Below are positions 49,825 through 59,597 of a stretch of DNA of 64,000 bases, piece after piece. This stretch comes from Pseudomonas sp. (lineage in GTDB: Bacteria > Pseudomonadota > Gammaproteobacteria > Pseudomonadales > Pseudomonadaceae). The position numbers and the translations under genes were made by a program. The notes beneath the pieces were generated by a model. It ran no database searches. It was given only the letters and a program-made list of their open reading frames with translations, and was not told the DNA's origin. Numbering within the stretch: position 1 is the first letter of the stretch; each line of letters starts with the position of its first letter. The stretch covers positions 28,213 through 92,212 of the forward strand of contig NZ_JAGIBG010000021.1 of assembly GCF_017744435.1 (NCBI RefSeq), given 5' to 3'.

Positions 49825-51630
49825 TTAGTAACCCAGCGAGAAGTCTTCTTCTTTCATGTCCATCAGGTTGTTGGCGCCCGACAGCATGGTGGCCACGTGA
49901 GCACGGGTACGCGGCAGGATGCGCTGGAAGTAGAAGCGCGCGGTCTGCAGCTTGGCGGTGTAGAAGCCTTCTTCGCTGGTGCCGGCTGCCAGCTTTTCAG
50001 CCGCCAGGCGGGCGATGTCAGCCCAGAAGTAGGCCAGGCACGCGTAACCGGAATACATCAGGTAATCCACCGACGCAGCACCGACTTCCTCGCGGTCCTT
50101 CATCGCGGCCATGCCCACTTTCATGGTCAGCTCGCCCCACTCCTTGTTCAGCGCTGCCAATGGCTCGACGAACTCCTTGACCGCGTCATTGCCTTCCTGC
50201 GCCTGGCAGAACTTGTGCACGATCTTGGTGAAGCCCTTGAGCGCTTCGCCCTGGGTCATCAGCACCTTGCGGCCCAGCAGGTCGAGGGCCTGGATGCCGG
50301 TGGTGCCTTCGTACAGCATGGAGATACGGCTGTCGCGCACGTTCTGCTCCATACCCCACTCGGCGATGAAGCCGTGACCACCGTAGATCTGCACGCCATG
50401 GTTGGCGGCCTCGAAGCCGACTTCGGTCATGAATGCCTTGGCGATCGGGGTCAGGAACGCCAGCAGGGCGTCGGCCTTCTTGCGCTCTTCTTCGTCCTGG
50501 CTGTACTTGACGATGTCCACCTGCTTGGCAGTGAAGTACACCATCGCGCGGTTGCCTTCAGCGAAGGCCTTCATGGTCAGCAGCATGCGACGCACGTCCG
50601 GGTGGACGATGATCGGGTCAGCGGCTTTGTCCGGTGCTTTCGGGCCGGTCAGGGAACGCATCTGCAGGCGTTCACGGGCGTATTTCAGGCCGCCCTGGAA
50701 GGCCACTTCGGCGTGGGCCAGGCCTTGCAGCGCGGTACCCAGGCGTGCGGTGTTCATGAAGGTGAACATGCAGTTCAGGCCTTTGTTGGCCGGGCCGATC
50801 AGGTAGCCGGTGGCCGCGTCGAAGTTCATCACGCAGGTGGCGTTGCCGTGGATGCCCATCTTGTGCTCGATCGAGCCACAGCTCACGCCGTTGCGCTCAC
50901 CCACCCCGCCTTCGGCGTTGGGCAGGAACTTCGGCACGATGAACAGCGAGATACCTTTGGTACCCGCCGGAGCATCCGGCAGACGCGCCAGCACGATGTG
51001 GACGATGTTGTCGGCCATGTCGTGTTCGCCAGCCGAGATGAAGATCTTGGTGCCGGACACTTTGTAGCTGCCGTCGGCCTGTGGCTCGGCCTTGGTGCGC
51101 AGCATGCCCAGGTCGGTACCGCAGTGCGGCTCGGTCAGGCACATGGTGCCGGTCCACTCGCCGGATACCAGCTTGGTCAGGTAGGTGTGCTGCTGCTCGG
51201 CGGTGCCGTGGGCGGAGATGGTGTTCATCGCGCCGTGGGACAGGCCTGGGTACATGCCCCACGACCAGTTCGAACCACCGACCATTTCGCTCAAGGCCAG
51301 GCCCAGCGATTCTGGCAGGCCCTGGCCGCCGTGCTCGACGTCATGCGCCAGGCTCGGCCAGCCACCTTCCACAAACTGCTCGTAGGCTGCCTTGAAACCG
51401 GTCGGGGTCTTTACGCCCGACTCGCTCCAGGTGCAGCCTTCCTGGTCACCGACACGGTTCAGCGGAGACAGCACCTGCTCACAGAACTTCGCGCCTTCTT
51501 CCAGGATCGCGTCGACCATGTCCGGTGTGGCGTCCTGGCAACCCGGCAGGCTCTGATAGTGCGCCTCGTAGCCGAGCAGCTCGTCGCGGACGAAACGAAT
51601 ATCACGCAAGGGGGCTTTGTAATCAGGCAT
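49825..51630 (-). CDS. Acyl-CoA dehydrogenase (DmdC-like), copy 2
   Basis: A 601-residue paralogue of the dehydrogenase at 43659-45437, with [48 protein letters not shown] and [17 protein letters not shown]. It should oxidise an acyl-CoA using FAD and an electron-transfer flavoprotein. ATG at 51630 (MPDYKAPL) matches the paralogue's start, with AGAGG about ten bases upstream. Substrate is unassigned; phenylalkanoyl-CoA or 3-methylmercaptopropionyl-CoA type activity is the family guess. A strong terminator follows. Confidence 0.88.
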   Translation of the reverse strand: MPDYKAPLRDIRFVRDELLGYEAHYQSLPGCQDATPDMVDAILEEGAKFCEQVLSPLNRVGDQEGCTWSESGVKTPTGFKAAYEQFVEGGWPSLAHDVEHGGQGLPESLGLALSEMVGGSNWSWGMYPGLSHGAMNTISAHGTAEQQHTYLTKLVSGEWTGTMCLTEPHCGTDLGMLRTKAEPQADGSYKVSGTKIFISAGEHDMADNIVHIVLARLPDAPAGTKGISLFIVPKFLPNAEGGVGERNGVSCGSIEHKMGIHGNATCVMNFDAATGYLIGPANKGLNCMFTFMNTARLGTALQGLAHAEVAFQGGLKYARERLQMRSLTGPKAPDKAADPIIVHPDVRRMLLTMKAFAEGNRAMVYFTAKQVDIVKYSQDEEERKKADALLAFLTPIAKAFMTEVGFEAANHGVQIYGGHGFIAEWGMEQNVRDSRISMLYEGTTGIQALDLLGRKVLMTQGEALKGFTKIVHKFCQAQEGNDAVKEFVEPLAALNKEWGELTMKVGMAAMKDREEVGAASVDYLMYSGYACLAYFWADIARLAAEKLAAGTSEEGFYTAKLQTARFYFQRILPRTRAHVATMLSGANNLMDMKEEDFSLGY

Positions 51631-51932
51631 TGCGATGAACCTCTGTGATGAGTTCGGTAGGGGACCGCTGATACCGACCAGCTCTTGTCGGCTTTCGGTC
51701 AAACAGTTGTTTGAAACTTACGTTTAGGACCGCCCGATGTCAAGGAGGGACTATGGTTCCATTTACGCCGCGAAAGATGGCGTTTATGCCAACCCCAGAA
51801 AAAACAATGCCCCTGTGGGAGCGGGCTTGCCCGCGAAAGGGCCAGGGCAGGCAACAGAGCTGCCTGATCTGACGCATTCGCGGGCACGCCCGCTCCCACA
51901 GGGGCTGTGTATAACTCGGAGAAATTGGCCGA
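51631..51932. other. Promoter region of acyl-CoA dehydrogenase 2 and REP block
   Basis: These 302 bases hold the dehydrogenase upstream region (51631-51780), without a clear -35/-10 pair, and the REP pair described separately. No small gene with an SD was seen. Confidence 0.4.
51810..51904. repeat. REP pair upstream of acyl-CoA dehydrogenase 2
   Basis: Outer arms CCCCTGTGGGAGCGGGC (51810-51826) and GCCCGCTCCCACAGGGG (51888-51904) are perfect inverted copies. Inner parts (TTGCCCGCGAAAGGG and GCATTCGCGGGCAC) are partly symmetric. It belongs to the same class as the pair at 33.1 kb. Confidence 0.82.
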
Positions 51933-52229
51933 TCAGGCGTAGGTGTCGATGAACCGTCCGAGCATTTCGTCGGAAGCCTTTGCCACCTTTGCGCCGAGTT
52001 CGACCTCGGTCTTGCCCAGGGCCAATTGCACGGTGCTGGTGGCCAGGTCCATCTGCTGGCTGCGGTCGACCCCACGCAGGCGCTCGGCCTGGAAGTCGCT
52101 GGACTGGCTGGTGGCGGCGCGCTCGACCGAGGCATTGGCGATCTGGCCGGCCGCCTGATCGACGCGGTTCTGGCCGTTGTAGATGGCGTTGAGGCCCGCG
52201 TAGTACGCGGTGCTGCCGGTGATTTCCAT
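51933..52229 (-). CDS. Conserved hypothetical protein next to bioD
   Basis: A 98-residue, mostly helical, soluble protein without signal peptide, cysteine or recognised domain. It starts MEITGSTAYYAGLNAIYNGQ and ends MLGRFIDTYA. Composition and register (alanine-rich heptads around 22-50 and 66-90) recall the rod or hook protein ends of flagellar proteins, but that is only a resemblance. An SD (GGAG) precedes the ATG. I recall a homologue beside bioD in other pseudomonads, including P. aeruginosa, so it is a real gene; its function is unknown. Confidence 0.75.
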   Translation of the reverse strand: MEITGSTAYYAGLNAIYNGQNRVDQAAGQIANASVERAATSQSSDFQAERLRGVDRSQQMDLATSTVQLALGKTEVELGAKVAKASDEMLGRFIDTYA

Positions 52230-52354
52230 GTCAGGACTCCAATGACGCTGGATGTGAACAGGGCCAATTAAAGCAGGCCAGGCGCGAAAAGGCCCGTTTA
52301 AATCCCTAATGGCCCAGTGCTACTTGATAGGCCATAGGCATACCTGCCAATCCC

Positions 52355-53035
52355 TCAATCCAGCAAGTCGAGTTGCAAATGCTCCGCCACGACATCTGCC
52401 GTGGCCTGCTTGAGCTTCGGCACCCGCCCCAGGCACGGCGCTGGCAAGCGCTCCGCCAGGCTGGCCAGGTTTTCCTCCAGCCGCGAAGTCCGTGGTTCGA
52501 TGATATTCGCCACCCAGCCCGCCAGCTGCAGCCCGTCCCGGGCAATCGCCTCGGCACTGAGCAAAGCATGGTTGATGCAGCCCAGGCGCACCCCGACCAC
52601 CAGAATCACCGGCAGCTTGAGGGCAATCGCCAGGTCCGACAGGTTGGCGTGGTTGGACAATGGCACGCGCCAACCGCCCGCACCTTCGACCAGGGTAAAG
52701 TCTGCCCCCTGGTCCAGCACATGGCGCATGGCCCTGGACAGCACGGGTACTTCCAGCGCAACACCCGCCTCCCGGGCAGCCACGTGCGGTGCAATGGCCG
52801 GCTCGAAGGCAAACGGGTTGACCTCTTCGTAGGCGAGCTTGACCGAGCTTTCGTCGATCAACGCCTGGGCATCACTGTTGCGCAGGCCTTTGGGCGTCAT
52901 CGTGCAACCCGAAGCCACCGGCTTCGCGCCCAAGGTACTCAGCCCCTGCAACCGTGCCGCATGCAACAGCCCGGCGGCGATGGTGGTCTTGCCGACATCG
53001 GTGTCGGTCCCGGCGATGAAATAGGCCTGGCTCAT
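52355..53035 (-). CDS. bioD: Dethiobiotin synthetase BioD
   Basis: An ATP-dependent carboxylase that closes the ureido ring of biotin. The 226-residue product has the P-loop variant AGTDTDVGKTT at the N-terminus, KPVASGC and LVEGAGGWRVPL. ATG at 53035 (MSQAYFIAGTDTDVG) fits the family; the longer upstream reading is the shadow of bioC. Last gene of the bioB-F-H-C-D operon. Confidence 0.95.
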   Translation of the reverse strand: MSQAYFIAGTDTDVGKTTIAAGLLHAARLQGLSTLGAKPVASGCTMTPKGLRNSDAQALIDESSVKLAYEEVNPFAFEPAIAPHVAAREAGVALEVPVLSRAMRHVLDQGADFTLVEGAGGWRVPLSNHANLSDLAIALKLPVILVVGVRLGCINHALLSAEAIARDGLQLAGWVANIIEPRTSRLEENLASLAERLPAPCLGRVPKLKQATADVVAEHLQLDLLD

Positions 53036-53045
53036 GTCGCTCCTC

Positions 53046-53864
53046 TCATGCCTGTGGCTTGCGCAACACACCATAGACCACCTGATAGGTGGCGGGCAGC
53101 CCCTGGGGCTGGCGAAACGCTTCATAGGCCTGCAACAGGCCTTGCATGCGCGCACGACCGGTCAGGCCAGAAGGCCGCCCGGGGTTGAGATTGTGAGCGC
53201 CGAGCGCCTTGAGTTCGTGAGTCAGGCTGCGCACATCGGGGTAGTGCAGCACATGGGCCTGACGCTGCAGGCTGACCTGTGCGAGACCACTGGCCGCACA
53301 CAGGCGCTGATAGTCTTCAAACCTGCGGAAGCGATTGACATGCACCATGCCATCCACCGCCTGCCAGCTGGCACGCAGTTCATCGAGGGTACCGACGCAC
53401 AGGCTGCTGAACGCCAGCACGCCGCCTGGGCGCAGCACACGGCGGGCTTCTTCCAGCACGCTGGCGAACTGGCCGCACCACTGCACCGCCAGGCTAGTGA
53501 ACACCAGGTCGACACAAGCATCCCCCAGCGGCAACCGTTCGGCATCACCGGCCACATGATAATGCGCCCCGCCGCGCTCATCGCGGGCATGTCGCAGCAT
53601 GCCTTCGGCAATATCCACCGCAACACCGGTGGCCTGGGCGAAACGCTCGCCCAGCACTCGGCTGAAATGCCCCGTGCCACTGCCAAGGTCCAGCCAGCGC
53701 GTCGGTGCCACGCCATCCGGCAACTGGTCCAGCAGGCTCACGCCCACCGCACGCTGCAGGGCGGCAACGCTGTCATAGCTGGCGGCCGCACGGGAGAACG
53801 AGGCGGCCACCTGGCGCTTGTCCGGCAGCGCGCCGGGCAGGGTTGGACGGGAAAGGTCAGTCAT
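53046..53864 (-). CDS. bioC: Malonyl-ACP O-methyltransferase BioC
   Basis: BioC methylates malonyl-ACP so that fatty-acid synthesis can build the pimeloyl chain. The 272-residue class I methyltransferase has [17 protein letters not shown], the usual BioC entry, and the SAM motif [14 protein letters not shown] at 53864 (MTDLSRP) was chosen over one four codons upstream; both overlap the bioH end. It is partnered with BioH in the operon. Confidence 0.93.
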   Translation of the reverse strand: MTDLSRPTLPGALPDKRQVAASFSRAAASYDSVAALQRAVGVSLLDQLPDGVAPTRWLDLGSGTGHFSRVLGERFAQATGVAVDIAEGMLRHARDERGGAHYHVAGDAERLPLGDACVDLVFTSLAVQWCGQFASVLEEARRVLRPGGVLAFSSLCVGTLDELRASWQAVDGMVHVNRFRRFEDYQRLCAASGLAQVSLQRQAHVLHYPDVRSLTHELKALGAHNLNPGRPSGLTGRARMQGLLQAYEAFRQPQGLPATYQVVYGVLRKPQA

Positions 53865-54588
53865 CGCCACTCTCATGCAGGAAACTCTTGATGCCCGCCG
53901 CCAGCTCCTGTGGATACTCCAGCAGGAAAGCGTGGGAACTGTCTTCGACCAGGCCGACTTCCACGTCGGGCAGCAGCTCGCTCAGCGCTTTGGCCGCCTC
54001 GGCCGGCACCAGGGCATCGCTGCCGGCGAACAGGTGCAATTGCGGGCCGCCAAAGGCTTGCAGGGCCTCACGGGTATCGAGCCTGGCCAGCACTTCAAGG
54101 CCGGTGGCCAGGTACAGCGGGTCGGTGTCCGGCACGCCGACACCCAGTTGGCGCAGCAGCGTGCGAGGTTGCAGAGCACCATCGCTGCACAGGGTACGAA
54201 AGCGCTTGAGGGTCACCGAGGTGTGGCTGCGGCAACCGTCGAGAAACGTGCCGAAGGTGTCCTCGGCCATGCCGTGCGGCCAGTCGGCGCGGGCCACGAA
54301 ACTGGGGTTGCTGCCCAACGTCAGCAGGCCGCAGCAGTGGTCGCCACGCTTGCGCGCCAGTTCGCTGGCGAGCATGCCGCCGAGCGACCAGCCACCCAGC
54401 CAGGTATCGCTGGGCAATTTGCGGTCAAGGTAGTCCACCCATGCCTGCACATCGCCATCGGCCAGTTCCGGCAGGGGCATCAGTTCGACCTGCAGACGTG
54501 CGTCCTGGGCCCGCAGGCTGGCGGCGAGCGGCTCGAGGGCGGCGGTGCCCAGCCCCCAGCCGGGAAGAAGGATCAAACGGTTACGCAT
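53857..54588 (-). CDS. bioH: Pimeloyl-[ACP] methyl ester esterase BioH
   Basis: A 243-residue alpha/beta hydrolase that removes the methyl group from pimeloyl-ACP methyl ester. LLPGWGLG is the oxyanion region, GWSLGGMLA the nucleophile elbow, and [11 protein letters not shown] contains the catalytic His. ATG at 54588 overlaps the bioF end by eight bases. In E. coli bioH is unlinked; here it is embedded in the operon. Confidence 0.93.
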   Translation of the reverse strand: MRNRLILLPGWGLGTAALEPLAASLRAQDARLQVELMPLPELADGDVQAWVDYLDRKLPSDTWLGGWSLGGMLASELARKRGDHCCGLLTLGSNPSFVARADWPHGMAEDTFGTFLDGCRSHTSVTLKRFRTLCSDGALQPRTLLRQLGVGVPDTDPLYLATGLEVLARLDTREALQAFGGPQLHLFAGSDALVPAEAAKALSELLPDVEVGLVEDSSHAFLLEYPQELAAGIKSFLHESGDD

Positions 54589-55753
54589 CGGCGGCCTCCA
54601 GCTGTGGATAACACTCGGCCAATGCATTCAACAATAGCTGCACCTGCGCCTCGCTGTGCGCGGCGCTCAGGGTGACCCTCAGGCGGGCACTGCCGGCAGG
54701 CACGGTTGGCGGGCGGATGGCGGTCACCAGCAGGCCACGGTCACGCAGCATGCGCGACAACTTGAGGGCCTGGGCACTGTCGCCGATCAGGATCGGCTGG
54801 ATCGGTGTCGGGCTGTCCATCAGCTGCAGGCCGATTTGCGAGGCGCCCTGACGGAACTGGCGAATCAGCGCAGCCAGGTGCTCGCGACGCCAGGTTTCGC
54901 GGCGCAGCAGCTCCAGGCTCTTGAGCGTGGCGCAGGCCAGCGCTGGTGGCTGGCTGGTGGTGTAGATGTAGGGCCGGGCGAACTGCACCAAGGCTTCGAT
55001 CAGCTCTTCGCTGCCAGCGACGAAAGCGCCAGCCGTGCCACAGGCCTTGCCCAGGGTACCGATCAGTACCGGTACATCGTCGATGCTCAGGCCGAAGTGC
55101 TCGACGACACCGCCACCCTGCTCACCCAAGGTACCCAGGCCATGGGCGTCGTCGACCATCAGCCAGGCGCCGCGGGCACGGGCCACGGCGGCCAAAGCCG
55201 GCAGGTCGGCAAGGTCACCGTCCATGCTGAACACGCCGTCGGTGACCACCAGGGTGTTGCCGGTGGCCTTGCCCAGGCGGCTGGCGAGGCTGACGGGGTC
55301 GTTGTGCAGGTAGCGGCTGAAACGGGCACCACTGAGCAGCCCGCCATCGAGCAGCGACGCGTGGTTCAGGCGATCCTGCAGCACAGTGTCGCCCTGCCCC
55401 ACCAGCGCGGTGATGGCGCCAAGGTTGGCCATGTAGCCTGTGGAAAACAGCAGCGCGCGCGGGCGGCCGGTCAGTTCTGCCAGCGCCTCTTCGACGGCAT
55501 GGTGCGGCGCGCTGTGGCCGATCACCAGGTGCGAGGCCCCGCCACCGACACCCCAGCGCGCGGCGCCAGCCTGCCAGGCGGCGATCACTTCAGGGTGGTT
55601 GGCCAAGCCCAGGTAGTCATTGCTGCAGAAGGCCAGCAGGCGCTGGCCATCGACCACAACTTCCGGCCCCTGCGGGCTTTCCAGCAATGGCCGCTGCCGA
55701 TACAGGTCTGCGGCGCGCCGTTCGGCCAGGCGCGCCGCCAGGTCAAAGGCCAT
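54581..55753 (-). CDS. bioF: 8-amino-7-oxononanoate synthase BioF
   Basis: A PLP-dependent alpha-oxoamine synthase that joins pimeloyl-ACP with alanine. The 390-residue product has [26 protein letters not shown] with the PLP Asp, and the Schiff-base Lys in [16 protein letters not shown] at 55753 lies one base after the bioB stop region, so the two are tightly coupled. Confidence 0.95.
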   Translation of the reverse strand: MAFDLAARLAERRAADLYRQRPLLESPQGPEVVVDGQRLLAFCSNDYLGLANHPEVIAAWQAGAARWGVGGGASHLVIGHSAPHHAVEEALAELTGRPRALLFSTGYMANLGAITALVGQGDTVLQDRLNHASLLDGGLLSGARFSRYLHNDPVSLASRLGKATGNTLVVTDGVFSMDGDLADLPALAAVARARGAWLMVDDAHGLGTLGEQGGGVVEHFGLSIDDVPVLIGTLGKACGTAGAFVAGSEELIEALVQFARPYIYTTSQPPALACATLKSLELLRRETWRREHLAALIRQFRQGASQIGLQLMDSPTPIQPILIGDSAQALKLSRMLRDRGLLVTAIRPPTVPAGSARLRVTLSAAHSEAQVQLLLNALAECYPQLEAADA

Positions 55754-55754
55754 T

Positions 55755-56813
55755 TCAGGCCGAGGCTGCGTCGTAGAACAGCTCGCTGCTGCGTTGCTCG
55801 ACCAGGGCCTGCTCGATGGCTGCCTGGTGCACTTCGTCGGCATGCTCTTCGCGCGCTTCGGGCTGGATGCCCAGGCGGGCGAACAACTGCATGTCCTTGT
55901 CGGCCTGCGGGTTGGCGGTGGTCAGCAGTTTCTCGCCGTAGAAGATCGAGTTGGCGCCAGCCATGAAGGCCAGGGCCTGCATCTGCTCGTTCATCTGCTC
56001 GCGGCCGGCGGACAGCCGCACGTGCGACTTGGGCATGAGAATACGGGCGACGGCCAGCATGCGGATGAAGTCGAACGGGTCGACGTCCTCTTCCTCGGCC
56101 AGCGGGGTGCCGGCGACCTTGACCAGCATGTTGATCGGCACCGACTCCGGGTGCTCGGGCAGGTTGGCCAGCTGGATCAGCAGGCCGGCGCGGTCGTCCA
56201 GCGACTCGCCCATGCCCAGAATGCCGCCGGAGCAGATCTTCATCCCAGCATCGCGCACGTAGGCCAGGGTCTGCAGGCGTTCGCCGTAGGTACGGGTGGT
56301 GATGATGCTGCCGTAGAACTCAGGCGAGGTGTCGAGGTTGTGGTTGTAGTAGTCCAGGCCAGCCTGGGCCAGGGCCACGGTCTGCTCCTGGTCGAGCTTG
56401 CCGAGGGTCATGCAGGTTTCCAGGCCCATGGCCTTCACGCCTTTGACCATCTCCAGCACGTAGGGCATGTCCTTGGCCGACGGGTGCTTCCAGGCCGCAC
56501 CCATGCAGAAGCGGGTGGAGCCGATGGCTTTGGCGCGAGCCGCTTCCTCGAGCACCTTCTGCACTTCCATCAGCTTCTGCTTTTCCAGCCCGGTGTTGTA
56601 GTGGCCGGACTGCGGACAATATTTGCAATCTTCCGGGCAGGCGCCGGTCTTGATCGACAGCAGCGTCGACACCTGTACGCGGTTCGGGTCGAAATGCGCG
56701 CGGTGCACGGTCTGCGCCTGGAACAGCAAGTCATTGAATGGCTGCTGGAACAGTGCCTTGACCTCAGGCAGGGACCAGTCGTGACGTGTTGTTGCAGTTG
56801 TGCTGGCGCTCAT
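55755..56813 (-). CDS. bioB: Biotin synthase BioB
   Basis: A radical SAM enzyme that inserts sulfur into dethiobiotin. The 352-residue product has [10 protein letters not shown] (CX3CX2C) for the SAM cluster, followed by [12 protein letters not shown] and [15 protein letters not shown] at 56813 with AAGGAAA as SD; the 14 earlier in-frame residues are in the leader. It heads bioB-F-H-C-D and lies downstream of the BirA-type operator. Confidence 0.96.
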   Translation of the reverse strand: MSASTTATTRHDWSLPEVKALFQQPFNDLLFQAQTVHRAHFDPNRVQVSTLLSIKTGACPEDCKYCPQSGHYNTGLEKQKLMEVQKVLEEAARAKAIGSTRFCMGAAWKHPSAKDMPYVLEMVKGVKAMGLETCMTLGKLDQEQTVALAQAGLDYYNHNLDTSPEFYGSIITTRTYGERLQTLAYVRDAGMKICSGGILGMGESLDDRAGLLIQLANLPEHPESVPINMLVKVAGTPLAEEEDVDPFDFIRMLAVARILMPKSHVRLSAGREQMNEQMQALAFMAGANSIFYGEKLLTTANPQADKDMQLFARLGIQPEAREEHADEVHQAAIEQALVEQRSSELFYDAASA

Positions 56814-56885
56814 CGGCGTTTCCTTGTTTAGGCTGTAGCTGGCGCCGAGGCACAAGTGCCCGCCAGCGCATCACGGTTAGCTCGC

Positions 56886-56940
56886 ATAGTCATGGAAGGC
56901 CTATGAACTGTCAACCTTGGTTAAAAACACTGGTTTACAA
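56886..56940 (-). promoter_or_regulatory. BirA-type operator and bioB promoter
   Basis: Read leftward: TTGTAAACC (56940-56932), 15 bases, then GGTTGACAG (56916-56908). The consensus is TTGTAAACC-N14/15-GGTTTACAA: the first half is perfect and the second matches 7 of 9. The second half contains a perfect -35, TTGACA (56914-56909), with GACTAT as -10 after 17 bases (56891-56886). A biotin-loaded repressor bound here would cover the -35. Confidence 0.72.
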
Positions 56941-57640
56941 GTGTATAAATATTGAGCATTCCTGCTTGCTGTGCAGTGAACTTGCCGAACAGCACTACCC
57001 GCTGTGCGTCGCCTGCGAGCACGAACTGCCATGGCTCGATGAACATTGCCTGCGCTGCGCCCTGCCCTTGCCGATGGCCGGCCTGATCTGCGCCCAGTGC
57101 AGCCGTCGCCCGCCGGCTTTCGATCAGGTCATAGCGCCTTGGCACTATGGCTTCCCACTGGACACGCTGATCAGCCGTTTCAAGCACAACGGCCAATGGC
57201 CGCTAGGCCGGCTGATGGCCGAGATGCTCGGTCTCCAATTGCACCATCGCTATCTGGATGACCTGGCCAGGCCAGACCTGCTGTTGCCTGTTCCGCTGGC
57301 CCGGCGTCGACTGCGCGAGCGCGGTTTCAACCAGGCCGGCATGCTCGGGCGCTGGCTGTCGAAGGCACTGGCTATCGAATGTGATGAACAGTTGTTGCTG
57401 CGCACGCGTGAAACACCGGCACAACAGAGCCTGAACGCCCAGGCACGCCAGCGCAATCTGCGCCGGGCGTTCGCACTGGCCAGCGCGGCATCGCTCAAGG
57501 GCAGCCACGTTGCCGTGGTCGACGATGTGCTGACCACCGGGGCCACCGCGCAGGCTGTCGCGCAACTGCTGCGTGAGGCCGGCGCACGCAGGGTCGATGT
57601 GTATTGCCTGGCACGCACGGCAAAACCGGGGCAAGCTTGA
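56903..57640 (+). CDS. ComF/GntX family phosphoribosyltransferase-like protein
   Basis: A 245-residue double-zinc-ribbon protein with CLLC, CVAC, CLRC and CAQC pairs in the first 75 residues. A type I phosphoribosyltransferase motif, VAVVDDVLTTGATAQAVAQL, is near the C-terminus. ComF proteins support DNA uptake in naturally competent bacteria; GntX-like homologues are common elsewhere. The ATG at 56903 has only AAGG as a possible SD, and the bio operator lies over its first codons, so a later non-ATG start cannot be excluded. Divergent from bioB. Confidence 0.85.
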   Translation: MNCQPWLKTLVYKCINIEHSCLLCSELAEQHYPLCVACEHELPWLDEHCLRCALPLPMAGLICAQCSRRPPAFDQVIAPWHYGFPLDTLISRFKHNGQWPLGRLMAEMLGLQLHHRYLDDLARPDLLLPVPLARRRLRERGFNQAGMLGRWLSKALAIECDEQLLLRTRETPAQQSLNAQARQRNLRRAFALASAASLKGSHVAVVDDVLTTGATAQAVAQLLREAGARRVDVYCLARTAKPGQA

Positions 57641-57666
57641 CAGGTCAGTTCCAGAAAGGCGCCACC

Positions 57667-58431
57667 ATGTCCCTGCCCGCTCTCCTCACCCAGCACATCG
57701 CCCGCCGCCCACAGCGCATCGCCCTGCTCCAGCACATCGCCGAACAAGGCTCGATCACCCGCGCGGCCAAGGCTGCCGGCATCAGCTACAAGGCTGCCTG
57801 GGATGCGATCGATGAACTCAACAACCTGGCCAGCCAGCCCTTGGTCGAGCGCAGCACGGGCGGACGGGGCGGTGGTGGCGCAAGGCTCTCGGTAGAAGGC
57901 GAACGGGTGCTACGCCTGTACCAGAAAGTGCAGGCACTGCAGGCACAGATTCTCGAAGCGGCGGAAGAGTCCAGCGACCTCGACTTGCTGGGCCGCCTGA
58001 TGCTGCGCACCAGTGCACGCAATCAGCTGCAGGGGCAGGTCAGCGGGTTGCGCAGGGAGGGCCGGCATGATCGGGTCAGCCTGGCGCTGGGCGGCGGGCT
58101 GGAGATCGACGCATTGATTACCCATGACAGCACGGCGCGGCTGGAACTGACACTGGGGGCCACGGTGATGGCGCTGCTCAAGGCCGGCTGGGTGCAGTTG
58201 CTGGGAGCGGAGGATGAAGCCGAGGCCGGCAGCAATGTGCTGAACGCCACCGTCGAAGAGGTATTGGCGGATGCACAGGGCGACAGCGAAGTGCGGCTGG
58301 CACTGGGCAATGGCCAGACGTTGTGTGCATTTGCCGAGGCCGGTTGGTTGGTCGAGCAGTCGATCAAAGCAGGAAGCAAAGTGAAGGTGCAGTTCCATCC
58401 TTCCTATGTATTGCTCGGGGTACCGGTTTAA
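57667..58431 (+). CDS. modE: ModE-like molybdate-responsive regulator with two TOBE domains
   Basis: The 254-residue protein has the N-terminal LysR-type winged helix of ModE (GSITRAAKAAGISYKAAWDA, about 31-50; LVERSTGGRGGGGARLS). Two C-terminal TOBE/Mop repeats follow (about 118-185 and 190-254), the molybdate-binding module. ModE normally represses modABC when molybdate is plentiful; the transporter genes are not in this window. ATG at 57667 is preceded by AAAGG; the longer upstream frame is implausible. Confidence 0.85.
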   Translation: MSLPALLTQHIARRPQRIALLQHIAEQGSITRAAKAAGISYKAAWDAIDELNNLASQPLVERSTGGRGGGGARLSVEGERVLRLYQKVQALQAQILEAAEESSDLDLLGRLMLRTSARNQLQGQVSGLRREGRHDRVSLALGGGLEIDALITHDSTARLELTLGATVMALLKAGWVQLLGAEDEAEAGSNVLNATVEEVLADAQGDSEVRLALGNGQTLCAFAEAGWLVEQSIKAGSKVKVQFHPSYVLLGVPV

Positions 58432-58437
58432 CCTGTG

Positions 58438-58486
58438 CCGGCCTCTTCGCGGGTTTATCGAGGCGTCGAACCGCCGCGAAAGGGCC
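58438..58486. repeat. Single REP element before the srkA-like gene
   Basis: CCGGCCTCTTCGCGGG (58438-58453) is mirrored imperfectly by CCGCGAAAGGGCC (58474-58486) around a 20-base loop. It shares the CCGGCCTCTTCGCGG word with the hairpin at 9707-9743, so these two form one class. Confidence 0.6.
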
Positions 58487-58558
58487 AGCTCAGGCAACAT
58501 CTGGGCAGGCCATGGAATGAGTTACCATGCCGACATGTCGCCCACCCCCGGAGCCCCC

Positions 58559-59533
58559 ATGTCCCACCCCTTCGACACCCTCACCCCCGACCTGGTCCTG
58601 GACGCCGTGGAAAGCCTGGGTTTTCTCAGCGATGCCCGGGTCCTGGCGCTGAACAGCTACGAGAACCGTGTCTATCAGGTGGGCATCGAAGATTCGCAAC
58701 CGTTGATCGCCAAGTTCTACCGCCCGGGCCGCTGGAGCGATGCGGCGATTCTCGAAGAACACCAGTTCACCGCCGAACTCGCCGACTGCGAAGTGCCTGT
58801 GGTCGCACCGCTGCAACACGGCGGCCAGACCCTGTTCGAGCACAAGGGCTTCCGCTTCACCCTATTCCCGCGCCGAGGCGGCCACGCCCCGGAGCCCGGC
58901 AACCTCGACCAGCTCTACCGCCTCGGCCAGTTGCTCGGCCGTCTGCACGCGGTTGCCGCAACCCGCCCGTTCGAACACCGCGAAACATTGGCAGTGGACA
59001 ACTTCGGTCACGCTTCGCTGCAAACACTGCTGGAGGGCGATTTCGTCCCACGTGAGTTGCTGCCTGCGTTCGAGTCCGTAGCCCGCGAACTGCTCAAGCG
59101 GGTCGAGGATATCTACGCACGTACCCCGCATCATGTGATGCGCCTGCACGGCGATCTGCACCCTGGCAACCTGATGCATCGCGACGACGTCTATCACGTC
59201 GTAGACCTGGACGACTGCCGCATGGGCCCGGCCGTGCAGGACCTGTGGATGATGCTGGCTGGCAGCCGCGAAGAGCGCCTTGGCCAATTGGCCGAACTGA
59301 TCGACGGCTACAACGAGTTCCACGACTTCGACCCACGCGAACTGCCACTGATCGAGCCCCTGCGCGCCCTGCGCCAGCTGCACCACAGCGCCTGGCTGGC
59401 ACGGCGTTGGGATGATCCGGCGTTCCCGCGCAGCTTCCCCTGGTTTGGCCAACCGCGTTACTGGGGTGACCAGATCCTCGCCCTGCGCGAGCAGACGGCG
59501 GCACTGGACGAACAACCGTTGAAATTGTTCTAG
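58559..59533 (+). CDS. srkA: SrkA (YihE) stress-response Ser/Thr kinase
   Basis: A 324-residue kinase-fold protein of the YihE/SrkA family: SYENRVYQVGIED near the start, catalytic HGDLHPGNLMH, and VVDLDDCRMGPAVQDLWMML for the metal Asp. In E. coli it protects against MazF-dependent death and Cpx-linked stress. ATG at 58559 has GGAG five bases upstream; earlier in-frame ATGs read through the REP element. Seventeen residues upstream another ATG exists without SD support. Confidence 0.92.
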   Translation: MSHPFDTLTPDLVLDAVESLGFLSDARVLALNSYENRVYQVGIEDSQPLIAKFYRPGRWSDAAILEEHQFTAELADCEVPVVAPLQHGGQTLFEHKGFRFTLFPRRGGHAPEPGNLDQLYRLGQLLGRLHAVAATRPFEHRETLAVDNFGHASLQTLLEGDFVPRELLPAFESVARELLKRVEDIYARTPHHVMRLHGDLHPGNLMHRDDVYHVVDLDDCRMGPAVQDLWMMLAGSREERLGQLAELIDGYNEFHDFDPRELPLIEPLRALRQLHHSAWLARRWDDPAFPRSFPWFGQPRYWGDQILALREQTAALDEQPLKLF

Positions 59534-59597
59534 ATAGCCGCAAGGGTCTGTCTACAATAGGCGTCGCTGTATTTAGCTACCTAAGCAAGGATTCTGC

